64,000 nucleotides of DNA from Sambucus nigra. Its lineage: Eukaryota > Streptophyta > Magnoliopsida > Dipsacales > Adoxaceae. Of this stretch, positions 24,613 through 36,653 are shown piece by piece (position 1 is the first letter of the stretch; each line of letters starts with the position of its first letter). A model generated the notes under the pieces. It searched no databases, was not told where the DNA came from, and worked only from the letters and a program-made list of their open reading frames with translations. The stretch lies in the NCBI GenBank assembly GCA_949130495.1, contig OX422207.1, positions 710,244,456-710,308,455 of the forward strand, in the 5' to 3' direction. The position numbers were made by a program, and so were the translations under genes.

Positions 24613-27600
24613 ATGAAGTGTAATATAGTTATTACTGCCTTAAAAGCTGAGCACACATCATCTGGTTGGTATTTAGACTCTGGATGTTCTAAGCATATGA
24701 CTGGGGATGATACTAAATTTTTGAACAAAACCAGCTTCGCTGGTGGAAAAGTCATTTTTGGTGATGGAGTATCATCTCAAATCATAGGCAAAGGAACTCT
24801 CCAAGAAGATGGACTTCCTGTTCTTGAAAATGTTATTCTAGTTAAAGGTCTTAAGGCGAATCTACTTAGTATCTCGCAATTTTGTTACTCAGATCATACT
24901 GTTACCTTTTCAAAGAACAATTGCAAAATTTTAAATGAAAAAGGTGAATGCATAATTACAGGATTTAGAACTCCTGACAATTATTGTACTGTCATGAATA
25001 ATTCTGAAATCTGTAATGTTGCCAGAATGGATGACAACGAGATATGGCATAACAGAATGGGTCACTTAAATTTCGATAATCTTAGTAGACTGACCTCTCA
25101 AGAAATAGTTAGAGGAGTTCCTAAAATCAAACCCATTCCTAACATTATCTGTGGTTCCTGTCAGGAAGGTAAAATTGTTAAGGCACCTCATAAGAAACTT
25201 AATGATGTTCTTACCTCTAATCCTTTGGAGCTCATCCATATGGGCCGAATGGGTCCTTCCCAAACTGTTAGTCTAGGTGGACACAGTTATATTCTTGTTA
25301 TGGTTAATGACTTCACCAGATTTACTTAGGTAGCCTTTTTAAAACAAAAGTCTGACACTTTTCAAACTTTCTTGAAAATCCTTCTTCGGATTGAAAATGA
25401 AAAGGACACTCAAGTAAATAGAATCCGTAGTGATAGAGGTGGAGAATTCAAAGACACTGGTATAATAGAGTATTGTGACTATAATGGTTACAAACATGAG
25501 TTTAGTGCTCCTAAGACTCCTCAACAAAATGGAATTACCGAGAGAAAGAATCGTACACTTCAAGAGATGGCACGTGTTATGTTACATGCCAAGAATTTGC
25601 CTAAGTATTTTTGGGTAAAATCTATTCAACTGCCTGTCACATCATAAATAGGGTCTATCTTAGAAAGAATTCCAAACAAACCCCTTACGAACTTTGGTAT
25701 AAGAAAAAGCCCAATCTTAAGTACCTGAGAACCTTTGGTAGTACATGCTATGTATGCAAAGATAGGGAACACTTGTCCAAATTTGAGAGCAGGGGAGATA
25801 AAGCTATATTTTTAGGATACTTGCCTAATAGTAGAGTCGATCGAGTGTATAATCTTCGCACTAAAACCTTGATGGAATCCATAAATGAAATTGTGAGTGA
25901 CACTACTGTAGAGAACAAGACTGGTGAATCAACTATTATAGAAGAGCCTACAAACATTTTAGAAAATGACTCTCCTAAAATAGATGATTCATTACCAATT
26001 GAGATACCTGAAGTACCTAACTGGGTCTCTAAAGATCATCCCATAAATAACGTAGTTGGTAACCCTAGTGAGCCAGTACGTACAAGATCTCAACTAAGAA
26101 ATTATGCACATTATGCATGTTTTGTTTCCCTAGTGGAACCAAAGAATGTAAATGATGCATTGAATGACTCTTACTAGATTTCTGCTATGCAGAAAAAACT
26201 TCTTCAATTTGTCATTCATGATGTTTGGTATCTTGTACCTAGGCCTGATCACAAAAATGTTATTAGCACACGTTGGATTTTTAAAAATAAATCTGATGAA
26301 AGTGGGATAATCATTAGAAACAAAGCTAGATTTGTTGCTCAAGGATATTCTCAAATTAAAGGAATAGATTTTAACAAGACCTTTGCTCCTGTTACTCGTT
26401 TAGGATATGTTCGTCTTCTCTTTGCTATAACTTGCCACTTGCATTTTACACTCTACCAAATGGATGTCAAATCTGCATTCCTTAATGGAATATTGACCGA
26501 GGAGACCTATGTAGAACAACCTAAAGGGTTCATTGAACCTCAATATCCAAATCATGTATTTCCTCTTAAAAAGGCTTTGTATGGACTTAAACAAGCACCT
26601 AGAGCTTGGTATGAGCGTCTTTCCAGTTTCCTCTTAGATAAAGGTTTCAAAAGAGGTGGAAATGATCAAACCCTTTTTGTCAAACATTTAGACAAACACA
26701 TCATTATTGCTCAAATTTATGTTGACGATATTATATTTGGATCAACTTCTCCCTCAGAAGTAAAATCCTTCTCTGAAATAATGCATAAGGAGTGTCAAAT
26801 GTCTCTTATGGGGGAGTTGCAATTTTTCTTAAGTCTTCAAGTCAAACAAAATTCAGAAGGATTGTTTGTTTCGCAATCTAAGTATGCTTTAGAGATAGTA
26901 AAGAAATTTGGCCTTGAGAGTGCTAAAAATGCTAAAACACCGATGAGTACTACGGTAAAACTTTCTAAAGACGAAATCGGAAAACCCATAGATCCTACAC
27001 TATATCGTAGTATGATAGGAACCTTACTATACCTTACTGCCTCGCGTCTTGATATTATGTATGCTGTGTGTATTTGTGCTCGATATCAAAATAACCCTAA
27101 AGAGAGCCATCTGAATTCGGTTAAACGAATCATTAAATATGTAAAAGGCACTCTAAATCTAGGACTTTGGTACACTAATGACACACCGAGCACTATAATT
27201 GGGTACACTGGTGCTGAATGGGCCGGGTGTACTGATGATAGTAAAAGCACATGAGGAGGATGTTATTATATAGGTAATAACTTGGTAGGATGGAGTAGTA
27301 AGAAACAAAACTGCACATCACTCTCAACAGCTGAATCTGAATACATAGCCGCTGGTAGCTGTTGTGCTCAATTACTATGGCTTAAACAAATGTTGAGTGA
27401 TTATTGTATTCAAGAAAACCAATTGCATCTCTATTGTGATAATCAAAGTGCGGTCAATATTTCTAAAAGCCCTGTTCAACACTCGCGAACAAAGCACATA
27501 AAAATAAGACATCACTTTATACGCGAATTACTTGAAACTAAGGAATTAGAAATCAATTATCTTCCTACTGATTTGCAACTCGCAGATATGTTTACCAAAC

Positions 27601-27662
27601 CATTGGATTACAATCGATTTATTTCTTTGCGTAAATCTATTGGTATGGTGTGTTCTGATTAA
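24613..27662 (+). pseudogene. Inner Sirevirus pol: protease, integrase, RT, RNase H (broken)
   Basis: Protease active site DSGCSKHMTGD (Asp at 24676). The GAG-pre-integrase His-Cys region is about 25033-25190 (WHNRMGHLNF, then CGSCQEGK) and the integrase core 25220-25640. Where copia integrases have the first catalytic Asp (before x-x-Gly-Pro), codon 25243-25245 is Gly. RSDRGGEF and NGITERKN keep the other two acids. The RT box YVDD is at 26718-26729, and RNase H has TAESEYIAAGSCCAQLLWLK. Stops are at 25327, 26175 and 27252, with a frameshift near 25611-25620. The final stop is at 27660-27662. It copies RNA into DNA and inserts it, and is now dead. Confidence 0.92.
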
Positions 27663-27954
27663 TCTCTTTGATCTCTTTATTTCTTCCCTTTGTCTATTTG
27701 AGACAAAATGGGGGAGAAATTTGAGTCTCTAATGATTCTGTACATATGCCAAACAGCTTGATCTTAGTACTTCATTGCAGGTTTTTGTACAGTTATTTTC
27801 AACAGTTGTAATAGGGTATTAAATTGTAAATAGTTGAGTTATGTACTTTTGCTTTCTAGGATTTGGGTAGATAGATTTTTTAGGAATAGGTTTCCTTTCT
27901 GTTGTTGCCCTACGAGTTCTAGATTACTCAAAGGAGATTTTGTCTCATATTTCC
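27663..27954 (+). other. Inner Sirevirus 3' non-coding region with an extra polypurine tract
   Basis: No gene. AAAATGGGGGAGAAAT at 27705-27720 resembles the true polypurine tract that lies 240 bp further on. Repeated tracts upstream of the 3' LTR are a known Sirevirus trait. Confidence 0.7.
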
Positions 27955-27966
27955 AAAGGGGGAGAT
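27955..27966 (+). other. Polypurine tract of the inner Sirevirus
   Basis: AAAGGGGGAGAT directly before the 3' LTR. It would prime plus-strand DNA. Confidence 0.85.
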
Positions 27967-29998
27967 TGAAGCACCTTATACTCTTGACTCATTTGAGTCT
28001 ATATTGTATAAGTGTTCATCTAGTTTTGAAATTGTGACAAAATTATGTCTAACCTAGAATCCAAAGAACCTCAGAGCTTGCACTACTATTTCATCATTGA
28101 TTGAAGTGATCTAGACCTCATTACCAACACTCACACATAGTAGAATGGATCATATACATGTCATATTGCATATTAATGTGTGTATATATGTTGAGTGTGT
28201 TTAACTCCCTAATATTGCTTTTTAAATATTTTTTGGGATTTTATAAACATTTTAAAATAAGGTTTTAATAAATTAAAACTTGGTTTTAAAAGTTTGTGGG
28301 GTCAATATGCTATTTCATATTGTTGGTTTTATTGGCCTAAAGTAGCCTTGGGTAGAATCCGAAAGCGGCAGAGGCTTCAGGGTGTTCATTGTAATTATTT
28401 TCAGATGCGCGTTTTATCCCGTCTTATTGTCCAACACCTGTTGCCCTCTGATTGGTTGTAATTGTGTTTCTTCACAGAGTGTAAACCAGCACCTATTTTC
28501 AACCCTTGGATCGTTTTTATCAACGATCTGCATGCGCCCTTTCATAATCCCTGTGAACCCTGTTTGGACCAATCAGGAGAATTTTAAACCACCGCATATC
28601 GTGAGCCCTTGGATTAGAGTCAATCCATCTTGACTCAATCTGGTCCATCGATTTCAATCCTCATTCTCCAACCTTCTCAGCCTCCTATTAAAAGGCTCCT
28701 ACTCTCAGCATTAGAAGACTTTTGCCATTTCGTCCTTTGAGAGAAAAAATAAGAGAGTAGAGAGAGAAGAGAGAAAAGAGAGAGAAAAGAGAGAGAAAGA
28801 GAGAAACCAGAAGAGAGAGAAAGAGTTAGTAAACCTAACCCTAACCCTAAATCGTCCAAACAGTTCAAACCAAATATAAATCTTCAAACCCCTGTATTTT
28901 CCCAAACATAACCTTGAGTGTTTGAGTGTTTTGAGAGGTGATTTGAGAGTTTGTTTGTTGCTGTAACCTCTTCATTCTTGAGATCTTGTTTTCAAGTTAA
29001 TCATTTTCTTAGATCTATTTTTCTTTTATATAAAAATTTCAGATCTGAGTTTTTCATGGTATATTACACTTAGTTTGCATTTTTATTTCTCAGCTTGAGA
29101 AATATATTGTTGATTCTTTTCTAAAAAGTTTGTTTTTAACTTTGAAATCAACAATAATGTTTTCTGTTTCTAGTTCTCTTGAAACAAGACCTTTGACCTA
29201 GTTTGGAATCGTACTTGGTGGTTTTCAATCTCAAAAATCTTTTCAAAAATAGAGATTGATTAAGATCTTGATACGTCTTCTGAGCAAGATAGCCGTGGAT
29301 TCTGGGATTGCTTTAAAGGTAAAAAAGGTTGAGTTTTGTGAGAAGAGAGAAAGAGAAAAGTCACTGCATATAGACTTATATGTAATTTGTTAGGACTGAT
29401 TGTACATAATAAGTGTGTGTGTGTGTGCATGCATGTGTTAGAGAGCACCTCCACAAACACTTTCACTCTACCACACGAAAAGTGTTGGTAATAAGATCTT
29501 GTGAACAAGAGTCGACGTAAAGAGCTTGAACAAATTGGGAGTTAACAAACTGGGTGAGCAACATCAACAATCAGAACTGTAGAGAAGTTACAAGGAAACC
29601 AGAGGGTACATTCCTAAACTTATATAGGTCTGAGTTGTATGCATGTTTGTTATATAGTTTGTAACTGTTAAAATTTATTTATAGTGAATTTTGTTTTAAT
29701 CCGTAGAGGGAGTCATGGATGTTTCCTCAGTTGGGTGAGGTTTTACCACGTAAAAAATCTTGTTCTTAATCTTCCTACATCTTCTCATATCATTCTTGGT
29801 TGTGTTGAGTTTAAAGTTTGTTTAAACTGTTTTATAAACTTGTTAACCAAATCTTGAATAGATCTCGTACATACTTTTATAAAACACATCTTGTGTTCAA
29901 AATAGTTTTGGTTTTTAAGAAAAGAGTTTCTTCAAAAAACTGTTCGGAGTTACTTAAATAGTTTAATTTTATTAAACGGCTTTAGTAACAGATTTTCA
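27967..29998 (+). repeat. Inner Sirevirus 3' LTR
   Basis: 2032 bp, ends GATTTTCA, followed by ACAAT (29999-30003). It is nearly identical to the 5' LTR (10 differences in the first ~294 bases). Its TATA box has one change. The GA-rich and telomere-like runs recur at 28740-28825 and 28831-28851. Confidence 0.92.
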
Positions 29999-30270
29999 AC
30001 AATACACCCATTAAAAATTATTCCAAGTATGCTACAAATATATAAAAGCATTCATACCTTTGGAGACTTGAAATATCATGTTGTTGATGTGAAACTTAGC
30101 ACTGTAACTCGGTAATGATGTACTCTTGATAAGTAGACCGTAACGTCTTCAACTTTATCATGTAATAAGCTTAAAGGACGCTTAAAAACTCTATCCTATG
30201 ACTCAAGCATTTTTTTCTGGAATTGATCCAACAATACATTAAGACTCAATTGAAGACTTGTGTCCTTAAA
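29999..30270 (-). repeat. Outer Sirevirus 3' LTR, second part (with ACAAT duplication)
   Basis: After ACAAT the LTR resumes at ACACCCATTAAAAATTATTC, as in 54416-54684. It ends at CCTTAAA, where the other LTR reads CCTTACA. The polypurine tract complement follows at once. Confidence 0.88.
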
Positions 30271-32269
30271 AATCTCCCCCTTTGGCTATTCTAGGACAAA
30301 AAATAAAATAAAATCCTAAAGGTCCGTCAAGCTCTACTAGACTCAAAAACAACCCACCAAAAAAATACATAGTTTGACACAAAACCCAAGGATCAAAATC
30401 TTTGCCGATGAAAGTTGCCACTTAGAAGAATTCCTGCACACTTAAGCAAACTATCAAACGCATAGGCAATATCAAGAATATTAAAATATTAATTGCATGT
30501 GAAATAAATACTCCCCCTAAATTAATTCTCCTTTATCAACTACGATCAACCTAAGAAGATAGACCTCTCCCCCTAAGTTAAATCTCCTAAACTAAGATAT
30601 GATTATAATAGGATTAGATACCATTTCTCCCCCTATCATTGATACCATTTATCCCCCTATCATTCTCCCCCTTTTTGTTCAGGAATAGACAAAGGACAAA
30701 AGAACTAGTTATACAAGATGAAGCATAAGTTGATAAGAACATGAAAGCATATAGGCAACAAAATCATAACTAATCCATACAAACATTAAAGGATACCAAC
30801 TAATAATGCAATAAAAATAATACCAATTTGATATATAAGATACTAAGCATGTGATATCAAACTAAATATGCAATACAATAGATTCCAATTATGAAGTAAA
30901 AAGCATAAATGGATTAGCTAATTTGGCAAAGGCTTAAACAAGCAAAAATATCATATATGTATACACATTAGATCTAACAAGATGCACAAGCACACATATA
31001 TCGATATAAACACACAAATGACACAAAATATTATAGAATGAGTTTTCCACACTCTTATGACATAAATGTGTTAGATGGAAACGGAAGAGAAGGGGTGTGA
31101 ACAAGATACCAATGAATTAAAACCCAATCAGTTAAACATTTTCACGGAGTTCTTATTTGATTGCAAAACTTTATCAACTTAAGATTTAGCCTTATGTGAC
31201 AAGATAAATTGAACTCTATGAACAAACAAACACAATGCATACAAGACTAGCATATTGATGATTCTACAAACCAATAGAGTTATAACAATGAAAGCGCAAT
31301 TAGGATAAATGGACATTGTGCAAATCGTTGATTTATCATCAAATCTCCCTCAAAACAAGCATAATAATTCTTTTGAATGAATATATAAAACTAAACTAAA
31401 TAGGACTTGGCAAATAATTTAACTTTAATGCCATATTTTTGTTTTATGCCTTTGGACCATGTATTTATTTTAGGTCGATTCCATAAGGTGGGTTACTCGC
31501 AAAGGATAATATTTCCTTTCGGGGCCCTTCCCCATGCACATTCATATAACAATTTTTTATATCACACAAATCTCACGTGCAATGATTTTTAAACATGCAC
31601 TAGTCCTCCTAGGTCACATAATACGTAGATGACTAGATTGGTAGGAGAACACCTCACAAAGCTCAAATATACATGTGGAGTTAAAAGTTTAAAAGAGCTC
31701 ATGTATATGTGTGAAAAGGCATACAAAAGTGAATCTATTAAGTAAGTCAAACTTAAACTACTCCACGTAAGCATGATAAAGAACATTTTAAGGATTAAAA
31801 TTTTAACCAAAAGTTCTAGCCACATGGAAGCAAAAAAGAAGGGATTCAAACACAAACATATGCCACAGAAGGTGTGTAAAACCAAAATACACACAATTTT
31901 TTTTTGAGTTTTATGAAATTTTTAACAAAACAAACAAAAAAATTAACTCAAAAGACACAGAAAAATCAAATTTATTTTTCATTAAGCCAAAATTACTAAA
32001 AAGGTAAAACACAAATGATTAAAACAATCTTTTTGTATTTTTCATTTAATTCAAACTAAAATAAATATAATACAAAAGATAAACAAACATCATATTTCTA
32101 GCATGAGATATGTGATATAGCAATGACTAGAAAATGACTAAACATGCATACAACTAGCAAGGATATATAATATGAACCACAAAAAGCTAGAGTATGCAAA
32201 TAACTAACACATTTAACCATTTGATTAATCAAGGGGGGTATCGTGTGAAAGTAAATGAGAATAAAAAAT
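30271..32269 (-). other. Outer Sirevirus 3' non-coding region with a cluster of polypurine tracts
   Basis: The true tract adjoins the LTR (complement AATCTCCCCCTTTGG, 30271-30285). Similar C-runs lie at about 30510, 30567, 30626, 30651 and 30664 (CTCCCCCT type), five further candidates on the minus strand. The rest (30700-32270) is A/T-rich. I find no pol motif on either strand. The small open frames at 31407-31592 and 31589-31894 are not supported as genes. Confidence 0.75.
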
Positions 32270-33231
32270 CCTCTCTTGTAAAGCTACCAAGTGGGATCTC
32301 CTAAACCAAACCAATGACAAATGACGATCTCGGGGTGTAGGAATCTTGGCTACCTCGGTTGCCTTACGTTGGGATTTTCTAGGACCTCGTTTAAGATCAA
32401 AACAAAACTCCTTAAGATGACCTTTTCGAACACAAAAAGATCACCTAAATACTCGGCGAAAAGACTTACTTAAGGGATGATTTATAACATTGTTCCTAGA
32501 GAATTCTCCTGAAACATTGGCTTTGGCTTTAATAGTGGAATCGTTACAAGAATCAAAGCCTACACCATAAGTGTCATTTTTAATTTGGATCATTCCAAAG
32601 ATTTTATCTAATTTCTTCGAATGAATCTCCAAATCAAATTTGAGTCTACTTGAGTCTCTCACTTTCATCTGAGACTACATAATCCTAGACTCCAGAAAAC
32701 CATTTCTCTCTTCAAACTCGAGAAGCTCCTTTTTCAAGGATTCCATCAAACCTCTAAGGCTATCTCTCTCGCCCTCTACATACTCCAGTTTCTCTCGAAG
32801 AGCTCTCTCTCGTGTCCTAAGGTCATCCACTAAGGCACTCTCATCAACGACCTTGGCACTCTCTTTTAAAGTAGCTTCTAACTTCAAATTTTCTCTTTTT
32901 AATTTAATGGATTCATCATATAGTTATTGAAATGCAAATTTAAGTTCACTCTCATCAACCACTTCTTCATTTTCACTCTGTCTCTTCTTCACTCTCACTA
33001 CCATCATGATTTAGAGCTTTACAAATAAAGGCCTCGAAAGTGTTATGTATTAAGGAGTCATCATTGAATGATTTCTCACTATCACTTACATAACTAGTAA
33101 TGAACGCAGTAAAGTTGCACTCAATGAGAGAATTGGGTCCCTTTTCCTTATCACTATCACTAAGGGTGGCATTGTATGAAATAGGTTTTTATCCTCTCTC
33201 CTTAGTTTAGTGGGTCACTCAAAAGCCCTAT
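32270..33231 (-). pseudogene. Outer Sirevirus gag, C-terminal part
   Basis: Read leftward from 33231, directly after the zinc-knuckle codons cut by Tat-2. An acidic serine-rich stretch (33000-33180 complement) is followed by a strong coiled coil (32887-32675: ESALVDDLRTRERALREKLE and on). Then comes a His-Cys block (CVRKGHLKEFC, about 32435-32395) and VWFRR near 32280, the place where Sirevirus polyproteins pass into protease. Coding similarity then stops, so pol is missing. There are several stops (for example near 32670 and 32440). Confidence 0.75.
33227..33231. repeat. Target duplication CCTAT (left copy) of Tat-2
   Basis: CCTAT at 33227-33231 and 52005-52009 flanks Tat-2 exactly and lies in the zinc-knuckle codons of the outer Sirevirus gag. 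Confidence 0.92.
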
Positions 33232-35346
33232 TGTAGACACCCCATTATGTTACCCCCTAAACTCTCCTTAGGTCCCTAGCACCTCCCTTCATCATTATAA
33301 ACCCAAGTCATACCCCGAGTACTGACCTAGAAGACATTAGGCACTCCTAGGCTCCGTTTTACCAAAATTCAAGGTCTTTAGCTCGACCGAGACTGAATTA
33401 ATCTTCGAAGGGCACTGAAACCCCTTTCTAATGGTCCATCCCGTGCGTGATTCTGACTTACTATGCGGACGAACGACCTATTTTCCCCCTGAAACTCAAT
33501 CAGGAGGCCACAAGGCGCTCTGAGGCTCTGTTTGACCTAAGTCAACTCTTCAGCTCGACCAAGACTAAATGAATATTCGAAGGGAACTGAAACCCCTTTC
33601 CAACGGTCCATCCCGTGCACGATTTTGACTTACGGTATGGACGATTGACCTATTTTACTTTGAAAGGTCACCGAATGCTTCCAGGGCTCTGTTGACCATA
33701 GTCAACTCCTCAAACCGGATCAAACTCTTTGGAATGTCTAAGTACATCTCCTAACCTTTCCAACGGTCTGCCCCGTGCATGATTTGGAGTTACCATGCGG
33801 ACGAATGATCCGTTTGCGTTCGATAATTCCCCATCCATTGGCCTGACGAATGCTTCTGAACCATAATTGACCCAAAGTCAACTCCCGAACCCGGGAGCAG
33901 TCCAAAGGACTTTAGAAGGTCTCTAAATTTCCTTTTAAATGATCTTCCCTGTGCGCAATTCTGATTAACAGTTTGCGTTCTGAGACCAATTTTTCGAAAA
34001 GGCCTAAAAGACACTACCAAACGGTAGGTCCCAGACCCTGCCTATCGGCAGTGCGCCTAAACGCACCTGCCGATTGGAAGGAACAGGGCTATGCCGATCG
34101 GCAATGCCCTGGGCCTATAAAAAGGAGGCCTTGATCTCACTTGCAAGGAGAGCCCAGATCTGATAGATATCACTCTCAGCAAATCCAGAAAACCTCTCTC
34201 GAAGTCAGCGTGATTTCCACACCCAAATCCCTTTCCAACTTTCACGTTTCATCATCTTATTCGTCAAAATTAGTGAATTAACCACTATCCATCATCATCC
34301 AAGTGCAAGGGATGCCGTCCAATATTCAAGATCAAGCTCAAGATCTTCAAGAAGGTCCAATTTTTCCAACTCTCTCCTTAAATTCTCATAAATTCGCAAT
34401 AACTTGTTTTATTACTTAGCACTTCCATTATCTCATCTCACACATCCTAATATAATTTTTGATTTAGTATTATTACACATATCTTATTTTCATATAAACA
34501 AGAAAAAGAGGGTTTACTCATAAATTCCAAACGAGAATTCTCATACTTTTCTTACACTTTTCTCATAACTAAAACACTTTTTCTACACACACACACACAC
34601 ACACAAATAAGAGAATCCCCTGGTTGGATTTATGGGATAAACCCCACCCCTCATTTTTCATGCCAACTACGTGGACTTTGATGCCTCTATAGGCTACGTA
34701 GGCATATCGGGGTAAAACCTGAGACTGGAGTCCTATTTTTACTTTTTCTTTCGATCTCCTATTTTTACTTTTTCTCTCATTTTCTATTTTATTTAAACTC
34801 CACTCTCTTATATTATATATATACATATATTTTTTCTTAGTGGCATATTATTCCACATGCGTTATGGTTCCATCATAACGGTCAACGTAAGGATAATCGT
34901 GTAAATCCCATTTTCTAATATTTTTATACGTTCCTACGGATGACTCGCTTTACCTCTTCAATGGTGCAAGTCGATGATTCCTATCTCCACTATATATACA
35001 CATGCACACATATCATGGGAAAAATAAAGGAAAATAACAAAAAAACCCATGAGAGACCGAAAGGGTGAAATGGGTGCCTATCACCTTCCCATTTCGTAAC
35101 TTAGCCTCCGGAACTTTTCGAATCATTCCTGGTTTCATATGCATCAGTATGTCTTTGGATGATGTCCTTCGGGATGGCTCCCTTTCTTTTATCTGTTTTG
35201 AGTAAAATAGATGGGCGATTCTAATCTCTCTACATTTTTCACCTCACCCAAATGACGCAGGCCGAAGTGCTCCCGAGAGGGACGCGCGAGACCTAGGATC
35301 CTCCCTCATGCGCCCGCCTGCCGCGAGGATGGGAGGGATGGATACA
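33232..35346 (+). repeat. Tat-2 5' LTR
   Basis: 2115 bp, TGTAGACACCCC to GGATACA. U3 contains three diverged copies of a ~170-190-bp block (starting near 33360, 33520 and 33680) that share CCATCCCGTGC and CTCGACC motifs. The TATA box is at 34116. R/U5 has an (AC)n run (34585-34604). Confidence 0.92.
34116..34125 (+). promoter_or_regulatory. TATA box of the Tat-2 5' LTR
   Basis: TATAAAAAGG. The 3' LTR has the altered GATAAAAAGT near 50795. Confidence 0.7.
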
Positions 35347-35347
35347 G

Positions 35348-35366
35348 TGGCGACTCTGATGGGGAC
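35348..35366 (+). other. Primer binding site of Tat-2 (tRNA-Arg type)
   Basis: TGGCGACTCTGATGGGGAC, one base after the LTR end. It resembles the TGGCGACTCCGCTGGGG site of Ogre/Tat elements, known to pair with tRNA-Arg. Confidence 0.8.
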
Positions 35367-36653
35367 TTATTTTGAGGGCTAGACTCTATTTACATGGGTG
35401 TTATGTTTATTTATATTTTCCCCTTATTTCCATGTTCCCCTTTATTACTGATGTGTACCCCATGCTTATGCTTCTATTCACACACTTGTAGAAAATTCTC
35501 CTTGTACACTTCGCACCACGTGCACCTAGGGTCACATATATCCACATGTTGCACGCATCATCCATCCATACTTGGTGTACCATTGGCACTTGTACTTTGC
35601 TCCCTGTTGGCATAATCAAGAAATACATCCTCATAAGATACTAATAAGAGGATCATGCATGATTCACACGACATAACCAAAGAGCATTGTTATTGACCAA
35701 ATTTTTACCCAGTAACTGGAGGGTCACTTCGTGATGGGCGCTGGTCCGGCAGGGCGTAGTTAGCCTAAGCAATATAACTCTCACCTTCCATTGGCCAAGT
35801 ACCTTCGACGTATATCGAACGGCCACCCCGCATCGTACCGCTTGATCGAAGTCATGCGCAAGGTATATCACAGGGAACTCATTCACGTATGCCGAGTATA
35901 TCAAATTCTGTCTCACACATACAGTCCCCATGAGGTATATGGTGAGGTAATTCACGTACACTCAGGTATATCAAATGACTTGTCCACACGTACCGATTGT
36001 CTGCAAGAGCAAGACGTATATCGTGGAAGTCACTCCAAAGGGGGGAACCCTTTTCGATTCATCCTAACAACTGCATACCTGCATATAGGTGTCATGCCTA
36101 GGACACACAGGTTAGATTGCCAATTTCAACCTGAAACTCTGCCGAAATTCTGGGTCGGCCTGTCGCCCGAATTTTCATACATTTTTAAAATAGGACCCTG
36201 TCCGTGAGTCTGGTCACAAGTCCAACCATAGCTTTGCATATTTTACAAAACCAAATTTTCCAGGCTTGTGTCCCATATGGCATTTTATTTTTCATTTAGG
36301 AGAATTAATACCAGTGAAAACATAATAATTGTAATAATCATGATGAGACCGTCTCCAAAAATAAAATTCTCCTTTTTCTTTATCCAAAATCTAAAAATAT
36401 TTGTTCCTTTCCTTATCAAAAGTCCAAAAACATTTCTCCTCTATTTATCAAAAATCCAAAAATATTTTGTCTTTAAATGTAAAAAAAAAAATTCCCCCCT
36501 TTTTCTCAAAAATAAATCCCATTTTGTGACTTCTCAGGTCGATCGCAAACCCTTGGCCTGGCTCCCTGTTGGCTTCGGTCTTCAGTTAAATCACCCCGTA
36601 GTTCCATCCGTTCCCCTGTTACTTCTTTCGAGTCCGGTATCCAACCGCCTTTC
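35367..36653 (+). other. Tat-2 5' leader with repeated motif
   Basis: About 1.3 kb without a conserved gene. Two related ~44-base blocks start at 35881 and 35950 (ATTCACGTA, then AGTATATCAAAT or AGGTATATCAAAT). GTATATC recurs near 35815, 35868, 35936 and 36016. The reverse complement of this region is kept in the Tat-1 leader (54900-55120). The open frames at 35791-36207 and 36268-36729 have no recognisable domain and are not kept in Tat-1. Confidence 0.7.

Larger units (their letters stand above)
20047..29998 (+). mobile_element. Inner Sirevirus: full-length Ty1/copia element
   Basis: 9952 bp. LTRs are 20047-22073 and 27967-29998, starting TGAAGCACC and ending GATTTTCA, with duplication ACAAT. 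A Met-type primer site lies 2 bases after the 5' LTR and a polypurine tract directly before the 3' LTR. gag with UBN2-type region, CCHC knuckle and coiled coil is followed by pol in the order protease, integrase, RT, RNase H (copia order). The long gag and the polypurine tract repeated at 27706-27720 point to the Sirevirus group. I see no envelope-like frame after pol. Ten LTR differences in about 294 bases make it one of the youngest insertions. Six stops and three frame changes make it inactive for protein. Confidence 0.92.

Noticed and set aside
27663..27966. Envelope-like gene after inner Sirevirus pol
   Set aside because: Only about 300 bp separate the pol stop from the 3' LTR, with no signal or membrane segment.
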